This document shows positions 45,779 to 55,679 of a stretch of DNA of 64,000 nucleotides, piece by piece. Every line of letters begins with the position of its first letter. Positions within the stretch are counted from its first letter, which is position 1. Position numbers and translations under genes: made by a program. The stretch spans positions 23,886,517 to 23,950,516 of the forward strand of contig OX419755.1 in assembly GCA_948567375.1 (NCBI GenBank). Reading direction: 5' to 3'. Source of the stretch: Lunularia cruciata (lineage: Eukaryota > Streptophyta > Marchantiopsida > Lunulariales > Lunulariaceae). A model generated the notes under the pieces. It searched no databases. It had not been told where the DNA came from and saw only the letters and a list, made by a program, of their open reading frames with translations.

Positions 45779-46790
45779 GTCAGTACGTCTTCCACTCCTA
45801 CTACAGGTACAGAGGATACTTGGGAGCCAGATCTTGGACCCAAGCTTACTGGAGAGGAAAGACAGAAGGTTTGGAGGTTCTTAAGGAGTCACACGAGTTG
45901 TTTTGCCTTCAATATGAAGGATTTGGGTGCTCTAAAGGGACATAGTATACGGATTGAGCTGACTAGCAACACACCAGTTTTCTGACTTCCTTATCGATAT
46001 AGTGATATGGAGAGGATATTGATTCAAAACCGGAGTAGTGACCTTTTTGAGGCTGGTTTGGTGGAGATTTCACATGGAGAGTATGCATCAGCGACAGTGA
46101 TGCCAGCCAAGAAAGATATGCATGGCAACTATATAGATAGGCAGATGTGTGGAGATTACCATCCTATCAACCAACAAACCAAGGCTGATCGGTAAGCCAT
46201 GCCTACACCAGAGGAGATTTTTGATGCGATTGGGCATGCAAAGATCTTCAGTACTTTGGATCTTCAAGCGGGATATCATCAGTTGCCGATCAGAGAGGAG
46301 GATAAGTCCAAGACAACATTTTAGGCTATTGATCCTCACGGCAAGGATGTGTTATATCAGTGGAGGTTCTTACCATTTGGGCTGAAGAACGCTCTTGTTG
46401 AGTTCCAGAGGGTCATGGATAGGATCCTAGTTGGATTGGATTTTGCTTAGTGTTATATTGATGACATTTTGGTCTATAGCACTACTGTGGAAGAGCATGA
46501 AAGACAATTGTTGGAGGTGTTTGAGAGGTTGAGATCTCATGGACTCAAATTACATACATGGAAGTGTAGGTTCTTCCACAAGCAGGTTGAGTATTTGGGT
46601 CACACTATCTACCCCGGAGGACTTGGTGTTCAGTGGACCAAGGTGGAGGCTATTGCACGTATTCCTTGGCCTACGGATGTGAGCAGAGAGCGAGCATTCC
46701 TTGGGTTGGCAAATTCTATCGCTGTTATGTTAGAGGATTTAGTGCAATTGCCAAGGCCTTGACAAAGCTGACCAAGCTTACAGAGGAGTG
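45773..46790 (+). pseudogene. Reverse transcriptase (copy B)
   Basis: Gypsy RT blocks in order: MPAKKDMHGNY, CGDYHPIN, FSTLDLQAGYHQLPI, RFLPFGLKN, CYIDDILVYS (catalytic YIDD near 46454-46465), YLGHTIYPGGLGV. Stops include 46193-46195, 46321-46323 (TGG to TAG) and 46448-46450. One frameshift near 46715 falls in the AFLGLAN block. Much of RT is free of indels. Confidence 0.92.
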
Positions 46791-47262
46791 GTGTTGGGGA
46801 GATGAGCAAGAGAGAGATTTTGTAGAGCTCAAGGAGAGGTTGACATGTGCTCCTATTTTGCGGAGACTGATCAGAGGATGACCATTTCAGGTTCATACTG
46901 ATTGAAGTATGTTGGGGCTTGGAGCGGTGCTCACCCAACATGATGATGAGGATAAGGAGTTTGTGGTGGCCTATGCTAGTTGCTCCAACAATTCAGCAGA
47001 GGCAAAGTATAGTTCATATGAGGGAGAGTGCTTGGTAGCAGTTTGGGCAGTAGCACATTTTCAATGTTACCTATTTGGTAACCCCTTCACTCTCATCACT
47101 GATCATCAGCCACTGAAGTGGTTGATGGAGTCCGACAAGCTTTCAAGGAAGCTTGCACAATGGGCTCTGATTTTACAAGAGTATGATTTCACAGTTGTTC
47201 ACAGACCTAGAGTAGTGAACTGTGATGCAGATGGGTTGAGTAGAAACCCATGTCCCAGCTAG
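46791..47262 (+). pseudogene. RNase H (copy B)
   Basis: FQVHTD (first Asp), SSYEGECLVAVWAVAHF (Glu), FTLITDHQPLKWLM (Asp), and VNCDADGLSRNPCPS. The first segment has a stop directly after the HTD motif. The 47262 end is a further stop before the integrase. Confidence 0.92.
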
Positions 47263-48600
47263 CAGGATCAGACCAGAGCATGTTAGCATGGTGAGACAGA
47301 TGAGGAGATGGTGCCAGGTTGGCATGCATCGGCCTTTCTGTGTATATTTGTAGAGGCTTTGGTGGTATCTCTCTCAGTGCATACAAGAGGAGTTATTGAG
47401 GTCACAAATCCAAAGAGTGAAGATATTGGTACAGTTCAGCAAGACATTCATGATGATGTCTTAGTGATGGACTATCTTTGCACTGGTGTTGTGGGTGGCA
47501 CAATTAGGGCCAAGGAGAGAGGCCGTGTTCTTTAGCAAGCCAAACGGTTTAGATTGGAGGGTAGACACCTTTTGCGTGTATGGGAGGATGGTAGAGTGCG
47601 AGTAGTACCACTTCCAATATAGAGACCACAGTTGGTCCGTCATGCTCATGAGGAGCTAGGACATTTTGGAGTAAAGCGTACATATAGCTTACTCCATGGT
47701 CATTATTGGTGGCACGGTATGCAGACCAAGGTACAGCAGTTGGTTGCCAGATGTGTGGTTTGTGACTGAGTTAGAGCATCATTCAATGCTCCTACACCAT
47801 AGTTACACCCATTACCTATCATGAGATTGGGTTACCGTTGGAGTTTGGACTTTGCCGGACTTTTACCACATACTATGAGACATCATCAGTATGTTTTGGT
47901 GATGGTGGAGCACTTCTCCAAGTGGATTGAGTTGGTGGCACTTCTTGACAAGTCTAGTGAAGGGACAGCTTACTCGTTTCTGGATTGAGTTCTTAGTCAT
48001 TTTGGTGCACTAGCTGAGGTTTTGACTGATTAGGGTACAAAGTTCTTGGGGGAGTTTCAGGTCTTCTTTGACAAGGCTTTGATTGATCATCGTACTACAT
48101 CCCGAGATCACCTTGAGGCAGATGGCTTAGCAGAGAGAGTGGTTCAGACGGTGAAGAGAGGATTGCAAAAGTATGGTTTGCAGAGAGGCCACTTGGGAGA
48201 TTGGGATCTCCAATTACCTTGGTTGGCCATGGGCTATTGGTTCAGCCGGCAAGCCTCCTTAGCATCCTTCTCTCCATACTTTCTACTCTATGGACAAGAT
48301 CTAGATTTACCTACAACCATTTGTCGAGATGCTACTGTAGTTTTGGACTTGGATGACCCCGATGTATGGATGAGCGCATGTTCTTAGCGAGCAGAGATCT
48401 TTCAAAAAATGATGCCAATGCCCTTTGAGAACTTGGTGATTGCTTAGCATAGAGATACTTTACACTATGCTACCATTCAAGGAGGAGGTTATAGACCCTC
48501 GATCCGTCAATTTCATCCAAGCCACTATGTATATTTACAACAAACAGCACCGATCACACTTGATGTTTCTATAGGCCGCACTATCTTGAGAGTGCACAAG
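47263..48600 (+). pseudogene. Integrase (copy B)
   Basis: An HHCC zinc-binding region (VRHAHEELGHFGVKRTYSLL, then CVVCD) lies near 47637-47770. The catalytic core shows WSLDFAG (Asp, near 47838), EVLTD (Asp, near 48017) and EADGLAERVVQTVKRGL (Glu, near 48115). Downstream come YRPSIRQFHPSHYVYLQQ and LRVHKVLPSGVLVLEGRDG, the GPY/F-like tail. Several stops but one frame. It is directly followed by a PHD finger rather than a chromodomain. Confidence 0.9.
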
Positions 48601-48744
48601 GTTTTGCCATCTGGAGTCCTTGTGTTAGAAGGACGTGATGGTGTTGTTTGGAAGGATCATGTGTGCAATTGTGCGACATGCCACCTCCCAAACATTGATG
48701 GTACTATGGATCCAAGCTTGGCACTTGTACATGCAGGCTTGAGG

Positions 48745-48885
48745 TGTATGTTATGTGGCTCTTTTGGTGGAGCTGCTATTATGTTAGTGTGTGATAGTTG
48801 TTCGAGAGGATGGCATATGGCATGTATGACTCCTCCTCTCACGGTGGTTCCTCAGGGATAGTGGTTATGTCCTAGATGTACTTGA
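48745..48885 (+). pseudogene. C-terminal PHD finger of the integrase polyprotein (copy B)
   Basis: All eight zinc ligands of a C4HC3 PHD finger are visible: CMLC, CDSC, HMAC and, after a TPPL..VPQG segment and one TAG (48859-48861), WLCPRC. The natural polyprotein stop is TGA at 48883-48885. PHD fingers commonly read histone H3 tails, so a role in steering integration to particular chromatin is likely by analogy with chromodomain integrases. The TAG lies where PHD fingers have G-x-W and may be another decayed CAG. Copy A cannot be compared because it leaves the window before this point. Confidence 0.88.
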
Positions 48886-49042
48886 CCTATAGCTAGTTCA
48901 TTCTTTATATGGTATAGATTGCAGATAGGCGACTAACGATGGGGCTCCATAGCACTCGGCCTCCTGATCTTTGCCCATTAAAGGGTATACCATATACTTA
49001 GAGTAGATGGCTATCTGGAGTTAGAGGGGCCTAACTGCCAGC

Positions 49043-49053
49043 TAGGGGGGTGA
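49043..49053 (+). promoter_or_regulatory. Probable polypurine tract (copy B)
   Basis: TAGGGGGGTGA lies about 160 bp after the polyprotein stop. Oddly, the next bases are the 102-bp segment at 49054 and not the LTR start at 49162. Confidence 0.55.
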
Positions 49054-49155
49054 TTGTGGCACTCTAGAGTCTATGTATGACTTATGTGTGAGTTGTGCTT
49101 CTATAGTGTATGATGTTGACAGCAATGTATGTTGTGTAGCGATGTATATACGCAC
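49054..49155 (+). repeat. 102-bp direct repeat flanking the 3' LTR fragment (first copy)
   Basis: Starts TTGTGGCACTCTAGAGTC and ends GTATATACGCAC. It recurs at 49611-49712 with about two transitions, and the 3' LTR fragment lies between the copies. It is absent from the outer side of the 5' LTRs of A and B. Confidence 0.85.
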
Positions 49156-49161
49156 GACATC

Positions 49162-49610
49162 TGTCACGCCATTTGTAGTGCCGCATCTAGATGCTTGGAC
49201 ATTGGAGTTCTAGTGATAGTAGTTAGAGTTATTTCAGTAGTTTCTTAGAGACCACTTTTTGATGGTCAGATTTTGTGTTTGGGGTACTGACTTCACGGTG
49301 GGGCCCACCGTCACTTTGCACCATTTGCACTGTTGAGTGTGCTATCAGCAAGACCATTAGGGTTTCAATGCTAACTTGAGTCCAGGAGGTATAGTTTTGA
49401 AGTGAGCTCCAGAGAGCTCACTTCTTTGATGTTGAGCCTTTGAGTTCCTGGCTATGGTGGATAGAGGCCGGCAAGCATCACTTGGATTCTCTATGCTTGA
49501 GTGGGTGTGGCTTGACTGTAATCAGTGCCCAGTTGTTGGCAGTTTATAGAGTGACAGATCAAGTACTGATTTGAGTTGAGTTGAGTTGAGAGTGGTAAGC
49601 AATCTGATTA
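49162..49610 (+). repeat. 3' LTR of copy B, truncated
   Basis: Matches the first ~450 bp of the 5' LTR from TGTCACGCC to CAATCTGATTA, then stops; the remaining ~740 bp are missing and the second 102-bp repeat follows. Confidence 0.88.
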
Positions 49611-49712
49611 TTGTGGCACTTTAGAGTCTATGTATGACTTATGTGTGAGTTGTGCTTCTATAGTGTATGATGTTGACAGCAATGTATGTTGTGTAGCGAT
49701 GTATATATGCAC
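49611..49712 (+). repeat. 102-bp direct repeat flanking the 3' LTR fragment (second copy)
   Basis: Second copy of 49054-49155. It directly adjoins the broken LTR end on the left and hAT sequence on the right. Confidence 0.85.
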
Positions 49713-49719
49713 AAAAAAC

Positions 49720-50260
49720 TTGCTGAAGTTGCATCTTTTCCTGAGCAATCTCTTGATTGTGACTTGATCCTACAACACATTGTCAATACTCATCGGGTTC
49801 TTTGATGCTACTCCAATATCAAGCACAATCTGCAACACGGCATGGAAACCCTTCCCAGCCACGATTGGGAATAGACAAATGTCCAATGCGCACATCTCAC
49901 CCAATTTTTTTGGTTACGAGTTGCTTTTGTCTAGCATTGGGCTTGCATAGAGGCTTTGCAAAGTTGATCATATTGTGGGAACCACCATGTGCAATAGATG
50001 CGATAGGGCACGAATGGTTGTTGGAGGTTGTGCCAATGTTTGAATTGTAAGCACATAGTGCCTTGCAAATGTGACAACCCACAAAAGTGACCATGTTTTT
50101 TTTTTAATGCTCTCCATCAAGAATAAAATAAACCAACTCATTGTCAGCAACATTAGCATATTGGCCCAAACTTGTTCCACAAATATATTGCAGATGGTCG
50201 ATTGCTCTTGGTCCAATTTAAAATCTGACATTTGGGCACCTTCAAACGGAATGATATGAC
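49720..50260 (-). pseudogene. hAT transposase, N-terminal part
   Basis: Minus-strand frames 49897-50094 and 49968-50231 belong to the transposon that contains copy B. A CHIC pair followed by His residues (VGCHICKALCAY) could be the BED-type zinc finger normally found at the start of hAT transposases. The evidence is weaker than for the C-terminal part; frames are broken. Confidence 0.5.
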
Positions 50261-50623
50261 TATCTCCTCTTTGAAATTGGCCATAGATTGGCCTATTGCC
50301 GCTTGATGTACATGCGCTACCATTGATGAATGAATGATAACATTGCAGCTACTTAAGCTACAAAGAGCTATTTTTTGACACTATCAAGTGCAATGCTGAA
50401 ACAAAAATCCATCACACTCACTCACATGGGCTGTAGTTTTGGTGATGGAAACCCACATGTTATTTATCATCCATTTATTGCGGCTGTAGCCAACTGTGGC
50501 CATGAGAAATACCCTACTGGCTGCAACTGCCCGTGCCCCAAAACACTAGCCATAGCCGGCTGGATTTGCGGCCATCCATGGTACCTTGGCTGGCTGCGGT
50601 AGACAGCCACCAATGCTATACTC

Positions 50624-50990
50624 TGGATGCTAAGCCAAAGAAATGTGTTTTTCTTGGCTATGAAAGTAGAGTGAAAGCTTATAAGCTATGGGATCCAATA
50701 GCATGTAAGGTTGTTGTCAGTAGGGATGTATCCTTTAATGAATCCAAATCAGTTAAGGAGGGAGAGAATGCTCAGGCTCCCTACATTGATAAAGGTAAGT
50801 CTCCCATCCTAGATCTAGTTGAGGGGAAGATTGATCACTTAAGTGATGAGGAGGAAGGAAGTGCTCCTATAGTGGAGCAAGAACAAGTGGAGCAAGTAGT
50901 TGTTGGTGAGCGACAAGATGTGCTAGGTCAGCCTCACATTGGACCTACATATGGAAATCAAGCAGATAGTTCATCAAGGAGGTCATCAAG
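50624..50990 (+). pseudogene. Integrase C-terminal region of G1
   Basis: Continues the copia integrase across the hAT insertion: LDAKPKKCVFLGYES, YKLWDPIACKVVVSRDVSFNES, then an acidic linker (LSDEEEGSAP). Near 50975 comes SSRRSS, the usual RRS motif before the copia RT. The K insertion follows. Confidence 0.88.
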
Positions 50991-51403
50991 TGTAAAAATA
51001 TGGAGTTTAGCAACAAAGTTAATCAAGGCTAACAAAGTAGTGAATGGGCTAAATTAGCCCAGAATATCCTAGAAGTATATAGGAAGCTTCTTGGAAAGCT
51101 TCCCACTAGCTTAGCTTGCACCACAAGTAAGTAGTTTCTAGAAGCTTCCAAATAGCTTAGCTTGCATGCCAAGTAGGTAGTTTCAAGAAGGTGGCTTCTT
51201 GAGAAGCTTCCCAGTTTACATGGCTTGCATTCCAAGAAAGCGGTTCAAGGAAGCTTCTTGAGAAGCTTCTTAAGAGCCTTGTATGCTCACTATAAATACA
51301 AGCGCCAAAGCTCATGCTAGGCCCTCATTCAAGTATCCCAATGTGAGCTTCCATTCTCCTATGTCTCTCCTTGGTCTTGGTCTTTAACATCAGGGTGTGC
51401 TAG
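50991..51403 (+). mobile_element. Small LTR-like insertion K in G1
   Basis: 413 bp flanked by TCAAG at 50986-50990 and 51404-51408, a perfect 5-bp duplication. It starts TGTAAAAATATGG and contains a CTATAAATA box near 51290, so it looks like a solo LTR or terminal-repeat miniature element. It also holds repeated AGAAGCTTCC palindromic motifs. The end (GTGCTAG) does not show the usual CA, so the class is uncertain. Confidence 0.6.
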
Positions 51404-52611
51404 TCAAGCTCCAAATAGATATGGTATGTCGATGGATTCAACTAAGTTGTTGGATGATGACTTAAATTCTAGAGATAATGCTCATGCTTTGGTCTTTGAA
51501 GAAGGTGAACCTTCATCCCATAAGGAGGTATGATCTTCTAGTGAGAAGGATGAGTGGTTTGGTTCTATGGAGAGGGAGATGGAATCCTTGAGGGATAATA
51601 AGACTTGGGGAACTAGTTAGGTTACTTGAGGATCAACAAGTGATATATGGCAAGTGGATCTACAAGTTGAAGTAGGGTCCTAAGGAGGTATCTAAGATCT
51701 ATAAGGCTAGGTTGGTAGTCAAGGAGTTCACTCAAGAAAAAGAGGTGTACTACAATGAGGTATTTTTTGTTGTTGCAAATTATTCCACAATATGTCTATT
51801 GTGTACGCTTGTTGTTTTATTTGGTCTTACCTTAGATCAAATGGATGTTGTCACGACATTTCTTTTTAGCACCTTGGATGTATCTTTGTGAGACAACTCA
51901 TGAGGTTTGTGAAGAAAGGCCAAGAAGACAAGGTATGTAGATTGTTGAAGTCCTTGTATGGATTGAAGCAAGCACCTTGCCAATGGAACAAGAGGTTTGA
52001 TGTGTTTAATCATGCTTAGGGTTTCAATAGGAGTTTCTTTATCCTTATGTGTACATGAAACTGGTGAGTAATAAGACCTTTGGTTTTACAATTCATGTGC
52101 TCTATGTGGATGTGGGTATGTTGATAGCCACCAAGGATAGATCTGAGGTGAACAAGCTCAAGACGCTCTTGAGTTTAGAGTTCATGATGGAGGATCTAGA
52201 GTTGGCCACAAGGATATTAAGCATGGAGATCAAGAGAAACTTGAGCATTAGTTAGTTGTGGTTGATCTAGGGTAAGTATGCTAGGAAAGTACTTGCTAGG
52301 TTCAACATGGAGAATTGTAAACCAATAAGTACTTCCCTAGCTCCTCATTTCAAGCTTTCAATGGCATGTTGTCCTATAGATGCCCTTGAGAAGGGTTTGA
52401 TAGCTAACATTCCTTATGAGAAGGCTGTTGGGAGTCTCATGTACTTGATGACTTGCACTGGATCTGATGTTGCCCTAGTGATGGGTAAGGTGTGCAAGTA
52501 TATGTCAAATCCAAGGAGGACACATTAGGAAGCAATTAAGTAGATTCTCATGTATTTGAGAGGTACACGAGACTATGGGCTCTTATTTGATAGAAGATCA
52601 ATGAATGCCGC
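51404..52611 (+). pseudogene. Reverse transcriptase of G1
   Basis: Copia RT blocks: SMDSTKLLDDDLN, MESLRDNKTW, FVKKGQEDKVCRLLKSLYGLKQAPCQWNKRFD, and LYVDVGMLIA, where the second catalytic Asp of YVDD is Val. Then YARKVLARFNMENCKPISTSLAPHF and KAVGSLMYLMTCT. Heavy frameshifting in the first half. It is closely related to the RT of G2 at 61174-62163. Confidence 0.88.
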
Positions 52612-53212
52612 TGTTGGGGAATTTGTTTGGCCTTGAGAGTGCACCGGGCACCTGGCTGCTTGTGCTTAGTTTGTCCTCGGCCTTCACAGAACTGGCTAGC
52701 TCACGTGGTTTCAGCTATGGTTTTGGGACTTGATGGTTCCTAGGAGAGGCTGGAATTTTTACGAACAACTACTAGTATTCTATTCAGCTCAACCAGGTCA
52801 GACTTTTGAGTCAAACCTTTCATATAGATGGACTAAGAGCTCCTAAAATGGAGCTTCCATGATGGTAGTCACAGGTCAAACACACCATCATCTCAGCTCT
52901 ACTAGACCTGCAAAATTTTCTTTCTTGTCCAGCCTTCTCTCTCTTGCAAGGTTCTTCATTCTCTTGCAAAGAAACCCATTTTCTGCCCTGCACTCTCAAG
53001 GCCTTGTTTTCTTGCAAAAATTTCTCTCCTCTACCCTGCACTCCTTCAAGGCATACTCACTGCCATTTGTTCATCTGGCCACTGTCATGCTCAATAGCAC
53101 TTTCAAGAGTTTTCTCTCTCCTTCTGTCACAGACCAAGGCCAAGTAACCTTCGAAAATCTCTCTTCAATAGTTCACTCCTGTCCAGACCAAGCCTTGGAG
53201 ACTCTCGCTCCT

Positions 53213-53359
53213 TCACTCTGAACAGTCTCTCATTCACTTTGTCCAGTCTCTCATTTGCTCTGTCTAGTCTTTCATTCACTCTGTCCAGTGTCTCATTCAC
53301 TTTGTCCAATCTCTCATTTACTCTGCCCACTCTCTCATTCACTCTGCTCAGTCTCCCCT
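53213..53359 (+). repeat. 21-bp tandem array (seven units)
   Basis: Seven consecutive 21-bp units of the type TCACTTTGTCCAGTCTCTCAT. Because 21 is a multiple of three, the array is open and gives heptad peptides; the minus strand reads repeats of RVNERLD. Probably a minisatellite, not a gene. Confidence 0.92.
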
Positions 53360-53782
53360 TCATGAGAATTCTTCACTGTTACATTTTCAACAGCACATCC
53401 TCTACATTCAAAATTCATTCCATGTCCACCTCTTCACAACAAACATTCTTCATTCAAAATTTGCTCTCCTATCAACATTCTCACAATAAACATCCTTCCA
53501 CATTCAAAATCATTCCCTGTCCAGCTAGAGCAACCCTAACACAAATCTACCCATGTCATTGGCTACTGCTTAGGAAAGCCAACCTTCAAAATCTCTCCTA
53601 TCTTGTGCAAGGCAAAGTCAGACTCTCAAATTTCTTCTCCTGCTCCCGCCCTAGTTCAGTCCTTCCTGCAGATTTCAACTCCTTCTCTTCTCCATTGTTC
53701 CAAATCAATGACCAAGCAAAACTCAAAAATATCCTGCTCCTGCAACAGCCATAGGCCTCTACTCTTGAAATTTCCCCTCCTC

Positions 53783-54123
53783 CTGTCACAGCCCTAAGGC
53801 ATCTCAAAAATTTCCTCTGGCTCTGCAACACTCTCACTCAACCTTCAAATTTCTTCTCCTAGCCCTGTCACAGCCCTAAGGCATCTCGAAAATTCCTCAG
53901 CCCTCAAGACTCTCACTCAACTTTCAAAAATCATCTCCTGGCCCTATCACAGCCCTAAGGCATTTCAAAATTCCTCCCTGGCCTGCAGCACTCTCACTCA
54001 ACTTTCCAACTTTCCTTTCTTGTCACAGCCCTAAGGCACTCTCTAAAATCCTTCTCTGGCCCTGTAAGAGTCCCTCTTAACCTTCAAAAAATCTCCTGGC
54101 CATGTCACAGCCCTAAGGCACTC
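53783..54123 (+). repeat. ~80-bp tandem repeats containing TGTCACAGCCCTAAGGCA
   Basis: Five copies of the core begin near 53783, 53866, 53944, 54019 and 54101, separated by diverged pyrimidine-rich sequence with CACTCTCACTCAAC. Spacing is about 75-83 bp. Confidence 0.85.
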
Positions 54124-54652
54124 TCCTTTGTCAAAAAAATCTCCCCCCCTGTCCTATCCCAGCCTTGGAATCCTTACTCAAAAAAACTCCCCTCTCCTGC
54201 CACAGCCCTGCTCCTTCTCCCCGCAGTCTTTCTCTCAAAAAAACCCCAACTCCCTGCTGCCCTTCCCCAAGTCTAAGCCTCTCTCCCTAAAATCCCTGTC
54301 CAGCCCTGTTCCTTATCCAAGCAGACCTTTCTCCCGAAACTTTTCCTCCCTATTCCTGGCTGTTTTGTGCACTTTTTCACAATTCCCAAAACCCTCTGCT
54401 ATTGCTCCTAATTAAAATACTCTTGGCTCCAATAACATAACCCCAAAAACAAACTTTCCAATAACAAACTCCAGCGCTCAAGTGACATGCTAATAAACCC
54501 TAAGCTTATGTAACCTTAAAGAAAATCCACCACTCAATTCCCTCCCTCCCTTAACACAAGAGAAAATCCTTGAGCTTACAGGAACACAAACAACTACCGG
54601 TTTCACCATAACATCAACCCTTGAGTTCAATAACATGGAAAACTCACACCAA

Positions 54653-55170
54653 ATGGCACCACTACTATGTGTAGATTATTTTCCCGATGACACCGCGTCA
54701 CTAGATGGCTATGTAGATGCTGAGTATGGACAAGATCTGGACAAGCCAAGGTCAACAAAGGGGTATGTATTCACACTTGGTGATGAGTGCATGAGTTGGA
54801 GATCTACCTTGCAAAATTGTGTCACACAAGCTACTACATAACTAGAGTATGTGGTAGCAGCAAAGGAGGCAATTTGGTTGGATAGACTTGTTGCTAAGAT
54901 GGGGCTATTGCATGGTAATGTAATGCTTCTTTGTGACAGTTAAAGTGCTTTAGACCTAGCTGAAAATCAGGTGATGGACAATAGGTTCAAGCACATAAAC
55001 ATTAGGTTCCACATTCTTAGGCAAGTTGTGTCACACCAAAAAAGTACAAGTTGGTCAAAATTGATAGTAAGCTCAACTTGACTGATGTCTTTACCAAAGT
55101 CATACTGTTAGAAAGTTTTTCTAAGCATCATGCTACCTTGCAGGTTGTGAAAGTGGAGCATGAATAGGGT
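54653..55170 (+). pseudogene. RNase H of G1
   Basis: LDGYVDAEYGQDLDKPRSTKG (first Asp), KEAIWLDRL (Glu region), LLCDS.SALDLA (Asp, with a stop), then HINIRFHILRQVV. It matches G2 60570-61161 closely, confirming the same copia lineage. Several stops and frameshifts. Confidence 0.88.
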
Positions 55171-55338
55171 GACTAAGCTTGGAGGTGACCTTGGCTGTTT
55201 TGGTTACTCTATCCCTATATGGCTATGGTTATAAGTTTGTCCTAGTTTAAAATATGGGTCAAGTGATTGATTGTTTGTCTAGAACTTCCCACTAAGTGAT
55301 AAATTGTTTAGCAAGGTTACTAGCCCCAAGACAAGAAT

Positions 55339-55350
55339 CAAGGGCAAGTT
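55339..55350 (+). promoter_or_regulatory. Polypurine tract of G1
   Basis: CAAGGGCAAGTT directly precedes the LTR start TGTTAGG. It is the counterpart of CAAGGGGGAGAT in G2, with loss of purines. Confidence 0.65.
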
Positions 55351-55679
55351 TGTTAGGTTAAAGCAAGAGGATCCTTTTTTGCATGTTGATGGTTGGAGTG
55401 AACTGAGAGAGTGTAGGAGCTCTTGCCTTGTATGCACAGATATGGAGGTGAGCCTAGGGGGTTAGTAAAGATTCATGATGCATTCCTGTGGACGTAGCCT
55501 TGCATAGAGGTGAACCATGTGTGAATTCACTAGATATATACTTGATGTGTGCATGTTGTTGTGACTCTCATCTATTTCTTGACATTTCCTTTGAACCACC
55601 TATAATGGAGTTTTCTAATAATAACTTGGACAGAAGTCCATAGTGGATCCATTTCTTGCTCTCACCCAAACCTTGTACA
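55351..55679 (+). repeat. 3' LTR of G1
   Basis: Starts TGTTAGGTTAAAGC and ends about CTTGTACA. It holds the copia LTR signature GTGGACGTAGCC...GAGGTGAACCA near 55490-55530, also present in G2. The right end is approximate. Confidence 0.65.

Larger units (their letters stand above)
39987..49716 (+). mobile_element. Ty3/gypsy retrotransposon carrying a DNA methyltransferase and PHD finger, copy B
   Basis: A nearly full-length, decayed copy of the family in copy A: 5' LTR, primer-binding site, gag, knuckle region, protease, methyltransferase, UAG junction, RT, RNase H, integrase, PHD finger, polypurine tract and an irregular 3' end. From about 43796 to 46710 the coding sequence keeps one frame, and from about 46715 to 48885 another, so indels in pol are rare. 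Inactivation is mainly by nonsense substitutions, chiefly CAG to TAG. In their first ~115 bases the 5' LTR and 3' LTR fragment differ at roughly a dozen places, nearly all transitions, implying an old insertion. Flanks AACCT (39982-39986) and AACTT (49717-49721) may be the target duplication. Confidence 0.92.
38230..50623 (-). mobile_element. hAT-type DNA transposon H, inserted in G1 and holding copy B
   Basis: The 10-bp TGGATGCTAA occurs at 38220-38229 and at 50624-50633, on either side of this block, and the copia integrase reads across it (LDA then DAKPKKCVFLGY). A duplication of about 8 bp is the hAT standard. Near both ends are GC-rich copies of TAGCCGGC (for example near 38270, 38290 and 50551), like the subterminal sites bound by hAT transposases. 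A hAT transposase is on the minus strand. Without copy B the transposon is about 2.7 kb. Terminal inverted repeats are weak (CAAAGCATG against TATAGCATTG). Confidence 0.78.
52612..54651 (+). mobile_element. 2-kb insertion J in G1, with tandem repeats
   Basis: Interrupts the copia RT/RNase H junction: SMNA before it, PLLCVDYF after it. It begins TGTTGGGGAATTTG and ends about CTCACACCA, so it may be a large solo LTR; no clean target duplication is visible. It is pyrimidine-rich on the plus strand and holds a 21-bp array (53213-53359) and an ~80-bp array (53783-54123). No coding function is supported. Confidence 0.6.
36200..55679 (+). mobile_element. Ty1/copia retrotransposon G1, split by nested insertions
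   Basis: Order gag, protease, integrase, reverse transcriptase, RNase H, then polypurine tract and 3' LTR, which is the copia arrangement. Insertions interrupt it: H plus B (38230-50623), K (50991-51403) and J (52612-54651). Removing these blocks leaves the domains in the right order. All reading frames are decayed; the RT catalytic YVDD has become YVDV. Confidence 0.9.

Noticed and set aside
53213..54123. CRISPR-like array
   Set aside because: Units are contiguous or diverged tandem repeats without unique spacers, in plant nuclear DNA.
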